DNA of 5,309 bases from Campylobacterales bacterium (GTDB lineage: Bacteria; Campylobacterota; Campylobacteria; Campylobacterales; JALSKU01): assembly GCA_027023175.1 (NCBI GenBank), contig JALVWW010000010.1, positions 1 to 5,309 on the forward strand. Reading direction: 5' to 3'. The position numbers and the translations under genes are program-made. This document shows, piece after piece, positions 1 to 4,675 of this stretch (position 1 is the stretch's first letter; each line of letters opens with the position of its first letter). Under the pieces are notes generated by a model that saw nothing but the letters and a program-made list of their open reading frames with translations, was not told the origin of the DNA and searched no databases.

Positions 1-58
1 CGATATATAGAGCGAAGGAGAGCCCCACAAAAAGATATATTAAAGTTTGTAATTCCAT
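1..58 (-). CDS. Sodium:solute symporter large subunit, N-terminal fragment (cut by window edge)
   Basis: Only the first 19 codons lie in the window, reading MELQTLIYLFVGLSFALYI on the minus strand. This is a short acidic/polar start followed by the first hydrophobic transmembrane helix. The start is an ATG at 58-56, preceded by AAGGAG at 69-64 with 5 bases between. That ribosome site overlaps the stop codon of the upstream DUF4212 gene, so the two are translationally close-coupled. Family knowledge: DUF4212 small proteins are encoded directly before a sodium:solute symporter (SSS) family permease, often annotated as acetate/organic-acid or VC_2705-type. The identification rests on that partnership and on this opening sequence, which looks like the start of such permeases in Campylobacterota. 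The substrate cannot be told from the fragment. Confidence 0.8.
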   Translation of the reverse strand, partial: MELQTLIYLFVGLSFALYI

Positions 59-67
59 TTTTTCTCC

Positions 68-322
68 TTACTCATGTACATCATATTTTTCATCTATGCT
101 ATTCATCCATTTTGCATATACAAAAATGAGAATAACAAAGATATAAATAGAGCCTTGCTGTGCGAACCAAAAACCAAGTTTTACTCCACTGATTTCGATT
201 GCATTAAGCTGGTTGATAAAAAGTATTCCAGCACCATATGAGACTATAAACCAAATAACTAAAAGCTTCAGTATGGTAGAGATATTCTCTTTCCAATAAG
301 CTTTTGCTTTTTCTTCAGTCAT
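68..322 (-). CDS. DUF4212 family protein, sodium/substrate symporter small subunit
   Basis: An 84-residue inner-membrane protein with a short charged N-terminus (MTEEKAKAYWKEN), two predicted transmembrane helices (about residues 16-36 and 49-71) and a charged C-terminal tail. The second helix begins GFWFAQQGSIYIFV, which is the recognisable FWFAQQGSI core of the DUF4212 family. Family members are accessory small subunits of SSS-type sodium symporters, usually encoded immediately before the large permease, exactly as here (9 bases between this stop and the next ATG). The ATG at 322-320 is supported by an AAGGAGA ribosome site at 334-328. Length fits the family (roughly 80-100 residues). Transcription probably starts from the TATAAT at 358-353, inside a possible operator. 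The role of the small subunit and the substrate (acetate or another carboxylate is often proposed) are not visible in the sequence. Confidence 0.88.
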   Translation of the reverse strand: MTEEKAKAYWKENISTILKLLVIWFIVSYGAGILFINQLNAIEISGVKLGFWFAQQGSIYIFVILIFVYAKWMNSIDEKYDVHE

Positions 323-343
323 AAGCTTCTCCTTTTATTTTTT

Positions 344-382
344 TACGATTTTATTATAAAAAGTTATCATAGCAAAATCGTA
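344..382 (-). promoter_or_regulatory. Symporter operon promoter flanked by a 9-bp inverted repeat (possible operator)
   Basis: A perfect TATAAT lies on the minus strand at 358-353, about 30 bases upstream of the DUF4212 start codon. It is bracketed by a perfect inverted repeat: TACGATTTT at 344-352 and AAAATCGTA at 374-382 on the plus strand. The arm centres are 30 bp apart, close to three helical turns. One arm covers the expected transcription start and the other the -35 region, a typical position for a dimeric or tetrameric regulator. No good TTGACA is present, as usual in Campylobacterota. The -10 and repeat are seen directly; operator function is inference. Confidence 0.5.
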
Positions 383-395
383 GCATTGGCTAAAA

Positions 396-404
396 TGTTA
401 TAAT
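396..404 (+). promoter_or_regulatory. Candidate extended -10 promoter, distal, for pfkA
   Basis: TG-T-TATAAT matches the extended -10 consensus TGnTATAAT exactly. It lies 101 bases upstream of the phosphofructokinase start and has no recognisable -35. If used it gives a leader of about 95 bases. It is weaker as a call than the proximal copy because distance alone does not discriminate and the region is AT-rich. Confidence 0.4.
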
Positions 405-461
405 GATGTCACTAAAAATTTAATATATGTGTAGAAATGAAACGAATTTACAATTTTACTG

Positions 462-470
462 TGATATAAT
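462..470 (+). promoter_or_regulatory. Extended -10 promoter, proximal, for pfkA
   Basis: TG-A-TATAAT is a second perfect TGnTATAAT element, 66 bp downstream of the first and 35 bases before the pfkA ATG. Transcription would start near 477, leaving a leader of about 29 bases that contains the ribosome site GAGGAGA (491-497). A TTTACA at 447-452 is too close (12 bp) to serve as a -35. This is the preferred promoter for the gene. Confidence 0.55.
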
Positions 471-505
471 GTCTATAAAATTTTAGCTTTGAGGAGAAAA
501 ACAGA

Positions 506-1465
506 ATGTCTATAGCTATAATGTGTTCAGGAGGTGATGCTCCAGGGATGAATCCTGCGGTTAAAAAGTTTGTTGATTATGCTAATTTTAATGGAAAAAC
601 TCCATATTTTATATATAACGGACTCGAAGGTTTGATAAATGATGATATAAAAAAAGCCTCACATAAAGATGTCAGCGGAATACTTCATAAAGGAGGCTCC
701 ATTATAGGCTCATCGAGGTCTAAAAGATGGTATGAAAAAAAGTATAGGCAAATTGCATATGAAAATATGAAAAAAAGAGCGATTGAGTCTATCATTGTAC
801 TTGGAGGAGACGGAAGTTTTAGGGCTATGGATATCTTTTGTAGAGAGTTTGATGTAAGGTTTGTCGGAATTCCGGCAACTATAGATAACGATATAGCCGG
901 AACTGAGTATTGTCTGGGGGTTGATACAGCACTTAATGTCATAAGAGATGCAAGTGACAAAATAAGAGATACCGCATCAACCTTTAAAAGAGGTTTTGTT
1001 ATAGAGACAATGGGTAGAGAGTGTGGATATCTTTGTGCTACTTCTGCCATAGCATGTGGAGCTGAACTTTGTATGATACCTGAAGTTGCACTTGATCTTA
1101 ATCTTGCAAAAAAGATTCTACTCGAAGAGATAAAAAATGGAAGAAACTATGTTCTGTGTTTTATAGCCGAAGGTGTCAACAAGACTGACTGTATGGTGGA
1201 ATGGATGGAGAAAAATCTAGGGCTTGAGACAAGAAAGAGTGTTTTAGGCTACATTCAAAGAGGCGGCAACCCTACTGTTTTTGAAAGATTGATGGCATTT
1301 GAATTTGTTGTAAGAGCGGTTGACATACTCTTAAGAAGTGAAAAATCAAATGTAGTAATAGGGTACAAAGAGGGAAAATTTTTAGAACTTGATATAGAAG
1401 ATGTTGCAGGAAAAAAATATCATATATCCAGGCATATTTTGGATATGTTAAATTATATCGGTTAA
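506..1465 (+). CDS. pfkA: ATP-type 6-phosphofructokinase
   Basis: Cytosolic enzyme phosphorylating fructose 6-phosphate to fructose 1,6-bisphosphate in glycolysis. At 319 residues it has the length of E. coli PfkA, and its key residues fall at nearly the same numbers. Visible motifs are the phosphate loop GGDAPGMN (9-16), GSSR (68-71), the nucleotide motif GGDGS (100-104), the catalytic TIDND (125-129, base Asp127), Arg154, Arg162, METMGR-type loop ending Gly170-Arg171, Glu222, Arg243 and QRGG (251-254, Arg252). Gly at 103 and Ala at 124, rather than the Asp and Lys of pyrophosphate-dependent enzymes, favour ATP as donor. Oddity: position 249, usually a fructose-6-phosphate-contacting His in the well-studied enzymes, is Tyr (LGYIQRGG). 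ATG start with GAGGAGA 8 bases upstream. It appears monocistronic, 82 bases before the next operon with no strong terminator. Many host-associated Campylobacterota lack this gene, which fits a free-living relative. Confidence 0.95.
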   Translation: MSIAIMCSGGDAPGMNPAVKKFVDYANFNGKTPYFIYNGLEGLINDDIKKASHKDVSGILHKGGSIIGSSRSKRWYEKKYRQIAYENMKKRAIESIIVLGGDGSFRAMDIFCREFDVRFVGIPATIDNDIAGTEYCLGVDTALNVIRDASDKIRDTASTFKRGFVIETMGRECGYLCATSAIACGAELCMIPEVALDLNLAKKILLEEIKNGRNYVLCFIAEGVNKTDCMVEWMEKNLGLETRKSVLGYIQRGGNPTVFERLMAFEFVVRAVDILLRSEKSNVVIGYKEGKFLELDIEDVAGKKYHISRHILDMLNYIG

Positions 1466-1504
1466 TATAGTGTTAATATATGATTTATATATAGTTTAAC
1501 TATA
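1461..1504 (+). promoter_or_regulatory. 11-bp-phased repeats upstream of the sensory operon, possible response-regulator binding site
   Basis: GTTAATATA occurs at 1461-1469 and again at 1472-1480, exactly 11 bp apart. A looser copy, GTTTAACTATA, begins at 1494, again in phase (33 bp from the first). The region also contains the 15-bp palindrome TATAGTT-T-AACTATA at 1490-1504. OmpR-family regulators typically bind direct repeats of about 10-11 bp, and such a regulator is encoded in this operon. A possible -10 (TATTAT, 1521-1526) sits downstream, so the repeats would lie at roughly -72 to -29. The first copy overlaps the pfkA stop codon. The repeats are seen; binding and autoregulation are inferred, and AT-richness makes chance matches easier. 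Confidence 0.4.
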
Positions 1505-1547
1505 ACTGTTACAATTTGATTATTATTAATTTCATAAAGGAGAAAAA

Positions 1548-2135
1548 ATGAAAAAGAAAATTATCATAGGAGTTATTGCTTCTATAGGACTTAGTACGCT
1601 TTTAATGGCTCAAAATGGATATAGTGAATACGATGATGGTATGACAAAACAAGAAATATATCAAAAAAAAGATAGTTCATGTAAAAAAAAGCATAAAAGT
1701 GGTATGGATTATGCTATGATGAAAAAAAATTCCCACAAGTGGAATAAAAAGATGAGAAATTGCAAACATAGCTGTATGTATAAGAAAAAAGGTATGAGAA
1801 ATATTCATAAAAATATGATGATGAGTGCTCTTTTTAAACTTAACCTAAGCAAAACACAAAAACAAGAGATAGTCAAATTATTAAAAAAGTATAAATCTAA
1901 AAATAGATATAAAATGAATTACAATAAAGTTCTTGAGGCTTACGGTCAAGACAACTTTAATAAAGAGAAATATATAAAAATTATGCTATCTATGCAAGAA
2001 AATAAAATAAAAGCTAAAGCAAATATGATAGAAGATATCTTTAAAATACTCAATAAGCAACAAAGAGAAGATTTTATTACTCTTACAAAAGCAAGATATA
2101 TAATGATGAGAGGAAAAATAAGCTTTAAAAGGTAA
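1548..2135 (+). CDS. Secreted CpxP/Spy-like periplasmic protein, Lys/Met/His/Cys-rich
   Basis: A 195-residue exported protein. Residues 1-21 form a Sec signal peptide (MKKK, hydrophobic core, likely cleavage after Ala21 in LMAQ). Residues 40-92 are very basic and rich in possible metal ligands: Cys45, His49, His63, a Cys72-Lys-His74-Ser-Cys76 motif, His87 and many Met. The helical second half carries two LTxxQ-like motifs, LSKTQ (100-104) and LNKQQ (168-172), the signature of the CpxP/Spy/ZraP/CnrX group of periplasmic chaperones and metal-stress sensors. ATG start with AAAGGAG 5 bases upstream. It is the first gene of an operon, 3 bases ahead of the regulator gene, recalling CpxP beside CpxRA; by analogy it could dampen the kinase or handle misfolded or metal-bound envelope proteins. 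Three A8 tracts lie in its first third. Family membership is moderately sure; metal binding and function are inferred. Confidence 0.72.
   Translation: MKKKIIIGVIASIGLSTLLMAQNGYSEYDDGMTKQEIYQKKDSSCKKKHKSGMDYAMMKKNSHKWNKKMRNCKHSCMYKKKGMRNIHKNMMMSALFKLNLSKTQKQEIVKLLKKYKSKNRYKMNYNKVLEAYGQDNFNKEKYIKIMLSMQENKIKAKANMIEDIFKILNKQQREDFITLTKARYIMMRGKISFKR
1663..1729 (+). repeat. Three A8 homopolymer tracts in the CpxP/Spy-like gene
   Basis: Uninterrupted runs of eight A occur at 1663-1670, 1683-1690 and 1722-1729, all within Lys-rich codons of the exported protein. Runs of this length can be sites of replication slippage or of RNA polymerase slippage, and each single-base change would shift the frame early in the gene. 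In an AT-rich, Lys-rich gene they may also be simple composition. Confidence 0.6.
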
Positions 2136-2138
2136 GCT

Positions 2139-2825
2139 GTGATACGCATAGCGATGATAGAAGATGATGCTGAGCTTGCAGGGGTCTTGATAGATTATCT
2201 AAAAAATTTTAATATAGAAGTAGATAACTATGAAGACCCTTATGTGGGGCTTGGAGCTTTATCTATGAATGAGTATGATCTTTTGATTTTAGATCTTACA
2301 TTGCCGGGTATAGATGGACTGGATGTTTGTAAAGAGGTAGTAAAAAGTGCAAATCTTCCCATCATTATATCATCTGCTAGAAGTAGTATTGTAGATAAAG
2401 TTACAGCACTTAAAATAGGGGCTGATGACTATCTACCAAAACCTTATGACCCAAGAGAGTTGGAAGTAAGAATAAAAGCAATTCTTAGAAGATATGAAAA
2501 ACAGAACAAGCAAGACAAAGAGGATGAGCAAAAATATATATTCGAGCTAAATTCTCAAAAAAGAGAAATTAAAAAAGATGGTACAATTATAAAACTTACT
2601 GCAGCTGAATATTTGATCCTTGCTTTTTTTATTAAAAAGCGAGGATATATCATTTCAAGAGAGGAGCTTTTAACTCAAGGAAGTTTTGAAAGTGAAGAGT
2701 ATAATTTTGATAGCTCTTTGGCTGTTATCATAAATAGAATAAGAAAAAAGATAGAAGATGATCCCAAAAATCCTAAATATCTACAAACCATAAGAGGAAT
2801 GGGGTATAAGTTTAGCGACAAATGA
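2139..2825 (+). CDS. OmpR/PhoB-family response regulator
   Basis: A 228-residue cytosolic DNA-binding regulator, partner of the following kinase. The receiver domain (about 1-118) has the acidic triad Glu8-Asp9-Asp10, phospho-acceptor Asp52 in LILDLTLPG, switch Ser79 and Tyr98, and Lys101 in the LPKPYDP motif, so all phosphorylation residues are intact. A charged linker (about 121-131) leads to a winged-helix domain (about 132-228) with LTAAEYLIL (153-161), SREELL (173-178), the recognition-helix segment around VIINRIRKKIEDDP and the terminal wing TIRGMGYKF. The start is a GTG at 2139; the later ATG at 2154 would remove the first beta strand, so GTG is preferred. AAAAGG in the last codons of the upstream gene serves as ribosome site, indicating translational coupling. 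Its stop overlaps the kinase start by ATGA. By family it resembles the ArsR/CpxR-type regulators of Campylobacterota (HP0166-like); the target genes are not known, but the phased repeats before the operon are a candidate. Confidence 0.93.
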   Translation: MIRIAMIEDDAELAGVLIDYLKNFNIEVDNYEDPYVGLGALSMNEYDLLILDLTLPGIDGLDVCKEVVKSANLPIIISSARSSIVDKVTALKIGADDYLPKPYDPRELEVRIKAILRRYEKQNKQDKEDEQKYIFELNSQKREIKKDGTIIKLTAAEYLILAFFIKKRGYIISREELLTQGSFESEEYNFDSSLAVIINRIRKKIEDDPKNPKYLQTIRGMGYKFSDK

Positions 2826-4072
2826 TAAAAATCAATAAAAACTCCATTTTTTTTAATATAACTACTGTTTTTTTAATATCTATTTTATTTATAGGTATAA
2901 CTTTTTTTGCTGTAGTTAAATATAGTGAAAAAAGACATAAAATTTTTCTAAAAAGAAAATATTCAGCAATAATTAATACAATCCTATTTCAATTGCACAA
3001 TAATAGTGAAAAAGCTTCTAAAGAGCTAAAGGAGAAATTGGCAAATTTAAATATTCAAATTTTAAATGCACAGGAGATAAAGAAAAATAGTAGAAATTTT
3101 AAAGATATGGAACATATTTGCAATATACATACATCAATGTATTTAATGAGAGTTTTTAAAAAAGATAAAAGCTATTATATATTTTTTAAAAACCCTATAT
3201 TTTCAATAATACTAAAAGATAACAATCCAACTATGCTAAATACAAAATATATCCTTATTGCACTTTTTATCATAGCCTTGATACTCTTTTTTTCATATAT
3301 ATCCATAGTCAAAAAACTCTATCCTTTAAATATATTGCAAAAGAAAGTGCAAAACCTTGGAAAAGGCGACCTGGATATCGATATAGATATAGATGGAAAA
3401 GATGAGATAGCAACCTTGGCAAAAGAGTTTAAAAATTCTATAGATAACCTTAAAGTCTTAAAACAATCAAGAGATATATTTTTGAGAAATATTATGCATG
3501 AATTAAAAACTCCTATTGCCAAAGGAAGATTTTTAACCAAGCTTCCCCAAAGTGAAGAAAATAGAGATAAAATGGAAAAAGTTTTTATAAGGCTCGAGAC
3601 TCTTATAAATGAATTTGCAACAATTGAAGAGTTAATATCAAGGCAAAACAGTATCGAAAAAAAAGAGTATTTTGCTATGGATATTATAGATAATGCATTA
3701 GATATACTTTTTGAGGATGAAGAGAGAGTTGAAATAGAGGAAGATGAAAGAAATGTAAAAATTAAAGTAAATTTTAAACTTTTTAGTATAGCAGTTAAAA
3801 ATCTTTTAGATAATGCACTGAAGTATTCAAATGATAAAAGGGTAAAAGTAATTATAAAGAAAAATAAGATACTTTTTGTAAATAAATCAGATAAATTAAA
3901 ATACCCTATTGAAAGATATTTTGAACCTTTTTTTAAAAATTCGGAGACTAACAAACAAAGTTTTGGTTTGGGTCTGTATATAGTCCACAATATACTTACA
4001 AGCCACAATATGCAACTAACATATGATTACAAAGAGGGTAAAAGCATATTTGTCATAAACTTTTCTTCATAG
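2822..4072 (+). CDS. Membrane sensor histidine kinase, ArsS/CpxA-like
   Basis: A 416-residue inner-membrane kinase. Transmembrane helix 1 (about 10-32) and helix 2 (about 142-163) enclose a periplasmic sensor of about 110 residues, followed by a HAMP domain (about 164-215), a dimerisation/phosphoacceptor helix with His226 in MHELKTP (225-231), and an ATPase domain. The N box is intact (Asn327, Asn331 in KNLLDNALKYS), as are the F-box-like region (YFEPFF, 366-371) and the G2 glycines (GLGL, 382-385). The G1 box is degenerate: where DxGxG is expected the protein reads VNKSDKL (353-359). The sensor contains His98, Cys100 and His103 (HICNIH); Cys100 is the only Cys in the protein. The start ATG overlaps the regulator stop, so a 1:1 pair is likely. 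NCBI-style ArsS-family kinases of Campylobacterota are the closest remembered type, H. pylori ArsS being the acid-responsive example. The stimulus is unknown. The gene is markedly AT-rich. Confidence 0.92.
   Translation: MIKINKNSIFFNITTVFLISILFIGITFFAVVKYSEKRHKIFLKRKYSAIINTILFQLHNNSEKASKELKEKLANLNIQILNAQEIKKNSRNFKDMEHICNIHTSMYLMRVFKKDKSYYIFFKNPIFSIILKDNNPTMLNTKYILIALFIIALILFFSYISIVKKLYPLNILQKKVQNLGKGDLDIDIDIDGKDEIATLAKEFKNSIDNLKVLKQSRDIFLRNIMHELKTPIAKGRFLTKLPQSEENRDKMEKVFIRLETLINEFATIEELISRQNSIEKKEYFAMDIIDNALDILFEDEERVEIEEDERNVKIKVNFKLFSIAVKNLLDNALKYSNDKRVKVIIKKNKILFVNKSDKLKYPIERYFEPFFKNSETNKQSFGLGLYIVHNILTSHNMQLTYDYKEGKSIFVINFSS
2847..2879 (+). repeat. T8 and T7 tracts forming a 12-bp direct repeat near the kinase start
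   Basis: T8 (2847-2854) and T7 (2868-2874) are each followed by AATAT, giving a direct repeat of TTTTTTTAATAT at 2848-2859 and 2868-2879, 20 bp apart. They encode Phe/Leu-rich residues of the first membrane helix. Loss of one repeat unit (20 bp) or a one-base slip would frameshift the kinase at about codon 10-20. The reading frame is intact in this sequence. Confidence 0.6.
3374..3394 (+). repeat. Hexanucleotide tandem repeat in the HAMP domain
   Basis: GATATC-GATATA-GATATA-GAT encodes alternating Asp-Ile (residues 185-191) in the loop of the HAMP domain. The unit is 6 bp, so gain or loss of units would stay in frame and only lengthen or shorten the Asp-Ile stretch. Confidence 0.6.
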
Positions 4073-4110
4073 GCTAAATAATCTATCTGTCTATTTTATA
4101 GATGCCCTTT

Positions 4111-4128
4111 ATAAAATAACTATTTTAT
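4111..4128 (+). repeat. A/T-only inverted repeat after the kinase gene
   Basis: ATAAAATA (4111-4118) and TATTTTAT (4121-4128) are perfectly complementary with only AC between, so at most 7 pairs with a 4-base loop can form. It lies 38 bases after the kinase stop. A second weak stem, TCTAT-TTT-ATAGA, is at 4090-4102. Neither has GC pairs to speak of or a T tail, so they are poor intrinsic terminators, but no better terminator is visible between the operons. Confidence 0.3.
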
Positions 4129-4153
4129 GATACGGCGTGCAAGGTTGGTTGAC

Positions 4154-4167
4154 AATAAAGCTTTATT
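4154..4167. promoter_or_regulatory. 14-bp perfect palindrome upstream of the rplI promoter
   Basis: AATAAAG-CTTTATT is a perfect palindrome with no spacer, ending 21 bp before the extended -10 of rplI, i.e. over the -35 region and just upstream. The position suits an activator or repressor site. It could also be chance in AT-rich DNA; no regulator can be named. Confidence 0.3.
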
Positions 4168-4188
4168 AACTATCCATAAAATATATTC

Positions 4189-4197
4189 TGCTATAAT
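4189..4197 (+). promoter_or_regulatory. Extended -10 promoter of rplI-hslV-hslU
   Basis: TG-C-TATAAT matches TGnTATAAT exactly and is 29 bases before the rplI ATG, so transcription would begin near 4204 with a leader of about 23 bases holding the AAAGGA ribosome site (4214-4219). A TTGACA at 4149-4154 lies 37 bp upstream of the hexamer, too far to pair with it. Confidence 0.6.
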
Positions 4198-4226
4198 ATC
4201 ACCCAAAAATAACAAAGGATAAAATA

Positions 4227-4673
4227 ATGAAAGTTTTACTTATAAAAGATGTAAAAAGCCTTGGAAAAGCAGGGGAGATAAAAGAGGTCAAAGATGGATA
4301 CGGAAGAAATTTCTTGGTAGCCAAAGGGTTTGCCAAAGTTGCTACCGCTGAAGTTATAAAAGAGTGGGAAGAGGAGCAAAGAAGGAAAAAAGAGGAGGAG
4401 GAAGCTCTTATAGCAAAACTTAAAGAGATAGAATCAAATCTAAAAGATAAAAAAGTGGTAATAAAAAGAAAACTTGGAGCGAACGGTTCACTTTTCGGTG
4501 CTGTTACCAAGGAAGAGATTGCCAAAGAGATACTTGCCCAAACAGGATATGAGATAGATAAAAAACATGTCGAACTTGATAAAGCCATAAAAGCTACGGG
4601 TGAATATGAGATATCACTAAAACTAGGACATGGTATCCATGCAAAAGTGCTTGTTGAAGTAACGGGAGAGTAA
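4227..4673 (+). CDS. rplI: 50S ribosomal protein bL9
   Basis: A 148-residue ribosomal large-subunit protein, the usual bL9 length, binding 23S rRNA near the L1 stalk. The N-terminal rRNA-binding domain (1 to about 40) has MKVLLIKDVKSLGKAGEI and the signature DGYGRNFLVAKGFA (23-36). A long, highly charged connecting helix (about 41-75, with WEEEQRRKKEEEEA) leads to the C-terminal domain with GSLFGAVT (87-94) and a final HAKVLVEV strand (138-145). ATG start with AAAGGA 7 bases upstream and an extended -10 promoter before it. The gene is first of a run with hslV (2 bases after the stop) and hslU. The rplI-hslV-hslU order is familiar from Campylobacter and related genera, which supports the taxonomic reading. 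Confidence 0.98.
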   Translation: MKVLLIKDVKSLGKAGEIKEVKDGYGRNFLVAKGFAKVATAEVIKEWEEEQRRKKEEEEALIAKLKEIESNLKDKKVVIKRKLGANGSLFGAVTKEEIAKEILAQTGYEIDKKHVELDKAIKATGEYEISLKLGHGIHAKVLVEVTGE

Positions 4674-4675
4674 AG

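Noticed and set aside
685..1050. Minus-strand open frame of 121 codons inside pfkA
   Set aside because: It is antisense to the conserved catalytic core of phosphofructokinase, has no family resemblance and is explained by the codon use of the real gene.
506..1465. Pyrophosphate-dependent phosphofructokinase
   Set aside because: The diagnostic residues are Gly in GGDGS and Ala before TIDND, not the Asp and Lys typical of pyrophosphate-dependent enzymes.
1466..1547. Terminator between pfkA and the CpxP-like gene
   Set aside because: The only dyad (1490-1504) is A/T-rich with a one-base centre and no T run, so it fits a protein-binding site better than a terminator.
1946..2149. Minus-strand open frame of 67 codons with hydrophobic translation
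   Set aside because: It is complementary to the Lys-rich end of the CpxP-like gene; no ribosome site or independent support was seen.
2154..2825. ATG at 2154 as start of the response regulator
   Set aside because: It would delete the first beta strand before the Glu-Asp-Asp acidic cluster; the GTG at 2139 gives the complete receiver fold and sits at a ribosome site.
3319..4008. Minus-strand open frame of 229 codons inside the histidine kinase
   Set aside because: The translation is a Ser/Leu/Phe/Ile-rich low-complexity string, the expected shadow of Lys/Glu/Asp-rich AT-rich coding DNA. The plus-strand kinase has all expected motifs.
4131..4152. Relatively GC-rich patch in the spacer before rplI as a small RNA or tRNA remnant
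   Set aside because: It is only about 20 bases, forms no convincing stem and has no terminator, so nothing supports an RNA gene.
4149..4154. TTGACA as the -35 of the rplI promoter
   Set aside because: The distance to TATAAT at 4192 is 37 bp, and no acceptable -10 lies 16-18 bp downstream. The extended -10 alone explains the promoter.
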